A DNA stretch of 8,144 bases. Origin: an uncultured Alistipes sp. GTDB lineage: Bacteria; Bacteroidota; Bacteroidia; Bacteroidales; Rikenellaceae. The position numbers and the translations under genes were made by a program. The DNA lies in contig CAJUIE010000080.1 of assembly GCA_910586375.1 (NCBI GenBank), positions 1 to 8,144 of the forward strand, in the 5' to 3' direction. How positions within the stretch are numbered: the first letter of the stretch is position 1; the number at the start of each line of letters is the position of its first letter. This document shows, piece by piece, positions 1-5,138 of this stretch. Below the pieces are notes generated by a model. That model searched no databases. It saw only the letters and a program-made list of their open reading frames with translations, and had not been told where the DNA came from.

Positions 1-2432
1 TCGTAGAAGGGGTTCTGGTACTCGGGCGGGATGGAGGTGATGTCGTTCATGGCTACCTGTGACTTGTCCTGGCGCGATTTGAACGTATAACCGAACGACC
101 ATCCCGTAGAGGTGATGCGTCCGGGGAAGAAAAGTTTGTTGTATCGTTTGCCCTGAGGCGTGACCCGATAGGGGTCGAGTGTGGCTGAGAGGTTGATGCC
201 GAAGTTTTTGAAGATGGTCGTGCGGAACGATATGGGGATGGTCGACAGTCGCATGGAGTCGGCCAGGAAGTTATAGGAGCCGCTGATGCGCAGTTCGTCG
301 ATGAGCTTGATCTTTCGCACGCCCGATGTGTCGCGCTTGGAGAGAACCTTCATTTCGAGGTTCTGCGACAGCGAAAAGTTCATCGACATGGTGCGGCCCG
401 ATGAGGGGACGCCATAAGCGTTGACCGAATAGGGGGAATAAGTGGTGAAGCGGCCCGTGGAGTCGGTCTGCCGCGTACGATAATAGCCGTATTTAGGGTC
501 GGTAAAGTCGGGAGCGTAGGAAAAGCCAAAGGTGGGGGTCAGCGTGTGGCGGATGGCTTGCAGCTTGCGGTCGCGCCGCTTCTTGGTGAAGTCGTACATG
601 CCGTAAACGGTCGTCGAAGCCGAGAGACTCAGGCTATAATTGTAGAGCCGGTAAAAGCCATATTGCGTGGGCAGTGTATCGGTCTGGTTGGTGATGGGGT
701 TCCACTCGAAGTTCACACGTTTGAAATACCACTTTTCGGTATAGTTGAATGAGGGCGAGAGATTGATGTAGTTGAAGAGGTTGAACGATGCTGAGACGGG
801 GATCGAGTGCTCGATGCCGTTCTTCATGTTTTCGAGGGTCTTGCGCGTGAAAACCTCGCTCTCGGTAGTGGTTACCGAGTTGGTCATTTTACCCGTGTAC
901 TGCATCGAGATTTTCTCGTACCACCGCTCTTTGCCCTGTTTCTCCTTGCGCTTGAAGGGGTAGAAGCGCGAGACGTTGAAGACTACGGTTGGTAACGTGA
1001 TGGCGATGCTCTTATTCTGGGAGTTTTGCGAAATGGCCATGTTGGCCGAAAGCGAGAAAGGTGTACCCGCCCAGTTTTTGGAATAAGAGATCGACGAGTT
1101 GGTCTGCGTGGCCAGAATGTCGTTGAGATTGGTGGCCGAATAACGGCTATAGCCGCTCGTTGCGAAGTTGACCGATGCCGAGAAGGTTGACCCGGGGTTG
1201 GCCTTGGGGTCCTGAGAGTGGGTCCATTGCAGGCGGAAGTTCTTCTGCTTGAGGTAGTCGGGCTCGCCTTTCTCGCCGGTTTTAACGTTGGAGAACTGGG
1301 CGTTGAAGCTGCCCGAGTATTTATAACGTTTGATATAACGCGAGGCGACTGAGGCCTCCCACGACCCCAGCGTATAGATTCCACCCCGGACGGCCAGGTC
1401 GGCATAATCGCCCAGCGTGAAGTAGTATCCCAAATCGCGCAGGAAGAAGCCTTTGGAGTATTCCTCACCGTAGGAGGGCATCAATAAGCCCGATTTGGGC
1501 CCCATATTGATGGGAAAGAAGCCTTCGGGAATGCCGAGAAAGTAGATCGGCACGTCTTCCATGACTAAATAAGCCGGGCCGGTGACTACCTTTTTGCCGG
1601 GGATGACCTTGGCTTTGGTCATGGCTAAGTAGAAGTGGGGATGGTCGGTGTGGTCGCAGGTCGTGTATTTGCCATCGCCGATGTGGATTGTGTTGTCGGG
1701 CTGTTTCTTGACGCTGCCGCCCACCAGCCAGCCGTCGCCCTGCTGTGTGGCTACTCCCTTGATCTTGGCCTTCTTGCTGTCGAGGTTATAAGTGATCGTA
1801 TCCATCTGGTAAGAGGCCGACCCTTCCGTGAACTCCGGTTTGGTTATGATGGGGCGCCCCTCCAGTGTGTCGGGCTTGCCATAGGCGTGGATCAGCTTCG
1901 TCTCCATGTCGATCTGCATGTAGTCGGCCTTGAGGTTGCTGTTCTGGTAGGTGACATCGCCCTTGTTGTAAATATAGACCATCTTATTGGCGACATCATA
2001 GATTAGCGAGTCGCTGTTCTGGCCTGAGAGCGGATCGTCGAGGAAGGGTTCAGCCGGTCGTGGCGGTTTGATCGTGTCGGCGCGGGGTGTGTTGAAGGCC
2101 AGGCTGTCCGCGGAGAGGCGGCGCAGTGAATCGCTTTTGAGAGCCACGAGTGAATCTATCTGCGCAGCGGCAATGGAGTCGCGCACCTCCTGTGGCAGGG
2201 CGTTGAAGGCGTCGCGGCGGCGGGCCTCCTCGCGTGCGCTTCGTCGTGTGCTGCGCTGCTGGGTCCGCGAAGGCGAAGGATCGATGAGGAGCCCTTCGGG
2301 GGTACGGACGGCGGTGCTGTCGGCAGCAGAGGCGACGAGCACCCCTTGGGGAGCCGAAGTGCCGGATACGATCTGTGCGAACAAGGTGATGATGCCGGCA
2401 GAAAGGAGATATTTTACCCTCGAAAAGTCCAA
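1..2432 (-). CDS. lptD: LPS-assembly outer-membrane protein LptD (Bacteroidota type), C-terminus off the left edge
   Basis: This is the outer-membrane translocon that inserts lipopolysaccharide into the outer leaflet. Reading the minus strand from 2432, the frame appears open to the window edge, about 810 codons. Residues 1-27 look like a signal peptide (basic VKYLL, hydrophobic GIITLFAQIV, then SGTSA). Residues 56-73 are unusually arginine-rich (8 Arg). An OstA/LptA-like domain runs from about 140 (SLIYDVANKMVYIYNKGDV) to about 310, with the typical pattern of Tyr/Asp-rich strands and the stretch VPIYFLGIPEGFFPINMGPK. From about 315 (MPSYGEEYSKGFF) alternating aromatic and polar residues indicate the beta-barrel. 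The visible end reads MNDITSIPPEYQNPFY. Family members are commonly around 900 residues, so roughly 100 may be missing. No ATG lies near the N-terminus; TTG at 2432-2430 was chosen because it gives a sensible signal peptide and has the A-rich leader ggaaaatttttgaaaac in front. It is divergent from the amidase gene. Family assignment is by pattern recall; exact start is uncertain. Confidence 0.86.
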   Translation of the reverse strand, partial: MDFSRVKYLLSAGIITLFAQIVSGTSAPQGVLVASAADSTAVRTPEGLLIDPSPSRTQQRSTRRSAREEARRRDAFNALPQEVRDSIAAAQIDSLVALKSDSLRRLSADSLAFNTPRADTIKPPRPAEPFLDDPLSGQNSDSLIYDVANKMVYIYNKGDVTYQNSNLKADYMQIDMETKLIHAYGKPDTLEGRPIITKPEFTEGSASYQMDTITYNLDSKKAKIKGVATQQGDGWLVGGSVKKQPDNTIHIGDGKYTTCDHTDHPHFYLAMTKAKVIPGKKVVTGPAYLVMEDVPIYFLGIPEGFFPINMGPKSGLLMPSYGEEYSKGFFLRDLGYYFTLGDYADLAVRGGIYTLGSWEASVASRYIKRYKYSGSFNAQFSNVKTGEKGEPDYLKQKNFRLQWTHSQDPKANPGSTFSASVNFATSGYSRYSATNLNDILATQTNSSISYSKNWAGTPFSLSANMAISQNSQNKSIAITLPTVVFNVSRFYPFKRKEKQGKERWYEKISMQYTGKMTNSVTTTESEVFTRKTLENMKNGIEHSIPVSASFNLFNYINLSPSFNYTEKWYFKRVNFEWNPITNQTDTLPTQYGFYRLYNYSLSLSASTTVYGMYDFTKKRRDRKLQAIRHTLTPTFGFSYAPDFTDPKYGYYRTRQTDSTGRFTTYSPYSVNAYGVPSSGRTMSMNFSLSQNLEMKVLSKRDTSGVRKIKLIDELRISGSYNFLADSMRLSTIPISFRTTIFKNFGINLSATLDPYRVTPQGKRYNKLFFPGRITSTGWSFGYTFKSRQDKSQVAMNDITSIPPEYQNPFY

Positions 2433-2454
2433 GTTTTCAAAAATTTTCCGTATC

Positions 2455-2474
2455 TTTGCCGACAAGTCGGCAAA
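2455..2474 (-). promoter_or_regulatory. Perfect hairpin in the lptD leader
   Basis: TTTGCCGA (2455-2462) and TCGGCAAA (2467-2474) are perfect inverted repeats around the 4-nt loop CAAG (plus-strand reading). In the lptD transcript this 8-bp stem would sit between the proposed transcription start (about 2518) and the TTG start at 2432, ending about 22 nt before it. It could be an operator or an RNA structure affecting translation. It is not followed by a U-tract suited to a terminator. The symmetry is certain; the role is unknown. Confidence 0.5.
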
Positions 2475-2524
2475 ACCGCCCGGGGTGGGGCTGCGGAGCG
2501 TTTCCGTGCCGTTCCCGGACCCGG

Positions 2525-2556
2525 CAAAGATACGATTAAGCGAGCGCAAAAGCAAA
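2525..2556 (-). promoter_or_regulatory. Bacteroidota-type promoter for lptD
   Basis: On the minus strand a -7 box TATCTTTG (2532-2525) fits the Bacteroidota consensus TAnnTTTG exactly. TTTG at 2556-2553 is the -33 element, with a 20-nt spacer (consensus about 19-20). Transcription would start near 2518, giving a leader of about 85 nt before the TTG start at 2432. The -33 element lies inside the palindrome of the first 73-bp repeat copy. The match is directly visible; promoter activity is inferred. Confidence 0.62.
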
Positions 2557-2721
2557 CGAAGTTTGTATTTTGCCGAGCGGGAGTATCTAAGGCGAAGCCA
2601 AAGTACGATTAAGCGAGCGCAAAAGCAAACGAAGTTTGTATTTTGCCGAGCGGGAGTATCTAAGGCGAAGCCAAAGTACGATTAAGCGAGCGCAAAAGCA
2701 AACGAAGTTTGTATTTTGCCG
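2531..2721. repeat. 73-bp tandem repeat, 2.6 copies, each with palindromic hairpins
   Basis: Copies lie at 2531-2603, 2604-2676 and 2677-2721 (the first 45 bp only), and appear identical base for base. Each unit contains a strong imperfect palindrome (2546-2573, 2619-2646, 2692-2719): GCAAAA-g-CAAAC, loop gaa, GTTTG-ta-TTTTGC. The rest of the unit has a second small hairpin, GGC-gaa-GCC, inside a weaker GTA...TAC symmetry. The period is not a multiple of three, so successive copies fall in different reading frames and the array is not coding. There are no unique spacers, so it is not CRISPR. It fits an extragenic palindromic repeat family or a duplicated regulatory element. Copy 1 supplies the -33 element of the proposed lptD promoter. 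Confidence 0.9.
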
Positions 2722-2836
2722 GAGTGAAATGTTTTGGGGCCGAAGCCGGGCGAGCTTTCGTCGGGCGGTCTGCGGACCGCATCGGCTGACGCCGAAGATT
2801 GTAGCGGCTGTGGCCTGAGGGGCGAAAGCGAAAAAG
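2722..2836 (+). promoter_or_regulatory. Leader region of the amidase gene with small GC-rich hairpins
   Basis: This is the non-coding remainder between the repeat array and the amidase start. It holds three potential hairpins: CGAAGC with GCTTTCG (2741-2760, one bulged base), GCGGTC-tgcg-GACCGC (2765-2780, perfect 6-bp stem), and CGGC-tgac-GCCG (2783-2794). None has a following T-tract, so they do not look like terminators. No clean promoter is visible. The best candidate is TTTG at 2708-2711 with ATGTTTTG at 2729-2736 (17-nt spacer), which lacks the TA of the -7 consensus. The function of the hairpins is unknown. Confidence 0.35.
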
Positions 2837-4108
2837 ATGGTGAAATTAAAGATAACGGAACACCTCCGAACTATGCATATGCGACGATTGTTTCTTTTTC
2901 TGATTGTGCTGGCTTTTCTTCCCCATGCGTTGGTTGGGCAGAATACGGCGCATGGTGTGAAGGTCGTAGTGATCGATGCCGGACATGGCGGAAGCGATCC
3001 GGGTGCTTGCTACGGAAGCGTGTGCGAGAAAGAGGTGACCCTGAAGGTGGCTTTGGCGCTGGGGAAATTCATCGAGGAGGGAATGCCCGGGGTGCAGGTG
3101 GTCTATACGCGCAAAACCGATAAATCGCTTGCAGCCTCGAAGATCGACGATCTTCAGGCCCGGGCCAACGTGGCCAACAAGGCGGGCGGCGACCTCTTTA
3201 TCTCGATTCATTGCAACGCTGCCGATAAAGCCCCGACGGCCCGGGGGGCTGAGACGCTCGTCATGGGTGAAAGTACCAAGGAGCAGAGTTATAACAGTCG
3301 TGCGCTCTACGAGAATAACCGCGACGACCTGATCGACATGTCGGATGCCCGGACGGCAGCTATCGTGAGGGCCTACATCCAGAATCTGCAATTCACCTAC
3401 GGAGAGTTCAGCATGGCTCTGGCCCGCTGTATGCAGAACAATTACATCGGGATCGGACGCCATTCGCGGGGCGTCAGACCGCAGTTGCTGCGGGTGCTTT
3501 ACGCCACCGACATGCCGTGCGTATTGACCGAAATAGGTTTTTTGAGTAACGACCAGGAGCGAGCCTACCTCAGGTCGGAGAAGGGCCAGAACGAGATTGC
3601 CCGTGCGCTTTACAAATCGGTGAAGGACTATTCGTCCTATGTGCTCAATGCCCGGCGTGCCGAGGGAGGGCAATCGAAACCTGCAACGTCGAAAACTACG
3701 ACCACAACACAGAAGCCGACGACGGGTCCGACGTCGAAACCTGCGTCGGGGAGTACGCAGAAGCCGACGGCGTCGGGTGCATCGGCAAAACCGGCAGCCG
3801 GTACGACGAAAACTTCTGCCGGAAGTACCCGGAAACCAGCCGCCGGGGCTACTGGGGCGACGGAAAAGCCGGTCCGTTATGTTGTGCAGCTGCTGGCCTG
3901 CTCGAAGCCGATTCCGTTGACGGGCCCCGAGTTCAAGGGTTACCGGGGGCGGGTGCGTGAGTATACGGCCGAGCCGCCGTATCGCTACAAATATGGTGTC
4001 TACGAGAGTGCGACGCGGCAGGAGGCGCAACAGCACCTCTCCGAAGTGAGAAGGTCATTTCCAGATGCTTTCGTGGTGCGCTGCCGGGATGGGCGAATCG
4101 TCAAATAA
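2837..4108 (+). CDS. Secreted N-acetylmuramoyl-L-alanine amidase (Amidase_3) with C-terminal SPOR domain
   Basis: This zinc enzyme cuts the amide bond between N-acetylmuramic acid and the stem peptide, typically to separate daughter cells. Numbering from ATG 2837, residues 15-34 (MRRLFLFLIVLAFLPHALVG) form a signal peptide, so it should act in the periplasm. The Amidase_3 domain covers about 41-265. Zinc ligands are His50 in DAGHGG, Glu64 in CEKEVTL and His125 in SIHCNA; Glu232 in LTEIGF is the catalytic acid. All are present, so it should be active. Residues about 273-342 are a Thr/Ser/Lys/Pro/Ala linker. Residues about 346-415 (starting RYVVQLLA) look like a SPOR domain, which binds denuded glycan at the septum. 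At 423 residues it is a normal length for this architecture. In-frame ATGs at 2873 and 2879 would give a shorter, more usual signal peptide and are quite possible true starts. It heads the run with the MCE and mutS2 genes. Confidence 0.95.
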   Translation: MVKLKITEHLRTMHMRRLFLFLIVLAFLPHALVGQNTAHGVKVVVIDAGHGGSDPGACYGSVCEKEVTLKVALALGKFIEEGMPGVQVVYTRKTDKSLAASKIDDLQARANVANKAGGDLFISIHCNAADKAPTARGAETLVMGESTKEQSYNSRALYENNRDDLIDMSDARTAAIVRAYIQNLQFTYGEFSMALARCMQNNYIGIGRHSRGVRPQLLRVLYATDMPCVLTEIGFLSNDQERAYLRSEKGQNEIARALYKSVKDYSSYVLNARRAEGGQSKPATSKTTTTTQKPTTGPTSKPASGSTQKPTASGASAKPAAGTTKTSAGSTRKPAAGATGATEKPVRYVVQLLACSKPIPLTGPEFKGYRGRVREYTAEPPYRYKYGVYESATRQEAQQHLSEVRRSFPDAFVVRCRDGRIVK

Positions 4109-4124
4109 CAACAACGATAAGAAT

Positions 4125-5126
4125 ATGAAGAGAGAGATTAAAATAGGGCTTTTCGCCGTGGTGATGATCGGAGCGGCCTGGGCCGGAATACGGTTTCTCA
4201 AAGGATTCGATATTTTCGGCCGCAACGTCGACTACTATGCTGCCTACGAGCGGATCGACGGCTTGCAGTCCGCTTCGCCCGTGATGATGCGCGGCGTGAA
4301 GATCGGTACGGTGACCGATATTGTTTTCGATCCTGCGCGCAGCGAGCAGGTAGTGCTCCGCCTGACCGTCAAACGGCAGTATGCCATTCCGTCGGATTCC
4401 GAGGCCAGGATCGTAAGCAGCAGCCTGATGGGCAGCAAGGCGGTAGAAGTCGTCTACGGCGAGGCCACAACATGGCTTTCGGACGGTGATACGCTTCGTT
4501 CGGCCGTGGGGCGCGATCTGATGGATATGGCGGGCTCGGAGCTCGACTTTGTTAAGAAGAAGATTTCGCAGGTGACCGACGAGTTGTCGCGTACGCTGAC
4601 CAACCTCAATAAGCTCCTGGAGGGTAACGCATCGCATATATCGGGTGCGTTGGGTCATCTGGACGCTCTGACGGGCGACTTGTCCGGTTTGCTGGCGTCG
4701 GAGCGCAGCAACCTCGAAAGGGCTGTGGAGAACCTGACAGGTTTTTCCGAAATGCTCGGTGCCAATGCCGGGCGGGTGGACAGTATCGTTGGCAGCCTGA
4801 ATCATGTGGCTCTGACGCTTGACGAAGAGCAGTTTGCGCAGAAGCTGACCCAGGCTGTGGATGGGCTTAACGGTGCGTTACGCCGCATAGAATCCGGCGA
4901 GGGAACGGTGGGCAGGCTGCTGGAGGATCCGGCACTTTATGACTCGCTGACAACGGCAGCGGGTAATCTGTCGGCGTTGCTGGCCGATGTCAAACAGTAT
5001 CCCGGCCGCTACGTTCACCTGTCGGTTTTCGGGCGTGATCCCGAGAAGATGAAGGAGAGGGCAGAGCGCCGGACAGCGAAGGCAGCGGCCAAAGCCGGAC
5101 GCGATTCGCTCAAGGCTGTCCGTTGA
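4125..5126 (+). CDS. MCE/MlaD-family lipid-transport protein, membrane anchored
   Basis: MCE proteins form rings or tubes that carry phospholipids or other hydrophobic molecules between the inner and outer membranes. The protein has 333 residues from ATG 4125. Residues about 6-24 (IGLFAVVMIGAAWAGIRFL) are an N-terminal transmembrane anchor, leaving the rest in the periplasm. The MCE domain spans about 36-112, with the characteristic GLQSASPVMMRGVKIGTV and the strand pattern ending in SLMGSKAVEVVYG. Residues about 125-250 are helical and probably coiled coil, followed by GEGTVGRLLEDP (258 on), a motif I recall from many Bacteroidota MCE proteins. The tail is rich in Lys, Arg and Ala. The frame is open from 4065 but that would overlap the amidase; ATG 4125 gives the correct MKREIK-type anchor start and lies 16 nt after the amidase stop. 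No ATPase or permease gene (MlaF/MlaE) is next to it, so these partners must be elsewhere. Confidence 0.93.
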   Translation: MKREIKIGLFAVVMIGAAWAGIRFLKGFDIFGRNVDYYAAYERIDGLQSASPVMMRGVKIGTVTDIVFDPARSEQVVLRLTVKRQYAIPSDSEARIVSSSLMGSKAVEVVYGEATTWLSDGDTLRSAVGRDLMDMAGSELDFVKKKISQVTDELSRTLTNLNKLLEGNASHISGALGHLDALTGDLSGLLASERSNLERAVENLTGFSEMLGANAGRVDSIVGSLNHVALTLDEEQFAQKLTQAVDGLNGALRRIESGEGTVGRLLEDPALYDSLTTAAGNLSALLADVKQYPGRYVHLSVFGRDPEKMKERAERRTAKAAAKAGRDSLKAVR

Positions 5127-5128
5127 GG
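5125..5128 (+). promoter_or_regulatory. Possible Shine-Dalgarno for mutS2, overlapping the MCE stop codon
   Basis: GAGG at 5125-5128 shares bases with the TGA stop of the MCE gene (5124-5126) and sits 10 nt before the mutS2 ATG at 5139. Most starts in this window have only A-rich leaders, so this is the one SD-like site. It would fit translational coupling between the two genes. Spacing is slightly long and the function is inferred. Confidence 0.35.
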
Positions 5129-5138
5129 CGCATCACCG

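Noticed and set aside
546..2006. Plus-strand open frames of 60-120 codons in the left part
   Set aside because: They are all opposite the continuous LptD frame and have no recognisable product.
2451..2458. Plus-strand TATCTTTG as a promoter towards the amidase
   Set aside because: No TTTG lies at the required distance upstream (the site reads about gtccaa), and it is better explained as one arm of the inverted repeats.
2531..2721. CRISPR array
   Set aside because: The repeats are directly adjacent with a 73-bp period and no unique spacers; no cas genes are nearby.
2068..2818. Overlapping plus-strand open frames that share the peptide RAQKQTKFVFCR
   Set aside because: The shared peptide comes from the 73-bp tandem repeat read in three different frames; part lies antisense to lptD. 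A period not divisible by three and no recognisable domain argue against coding.
2846..4036. 396-codon minus-strand open frame opposite the amidase
   Set aside because: Its composition (Arg/His-rich, low complexity) is that of an antisense shadow, and the plus strand encodes a complete amidase with all catalytic residues.
4065..4124. Earlier ATG start for the MCE protein at 4065
   Set aside because: It would overlap the amidase by 44 bases and add a 20-residue Asn-rich stretch before a normal membrane-anchor start.
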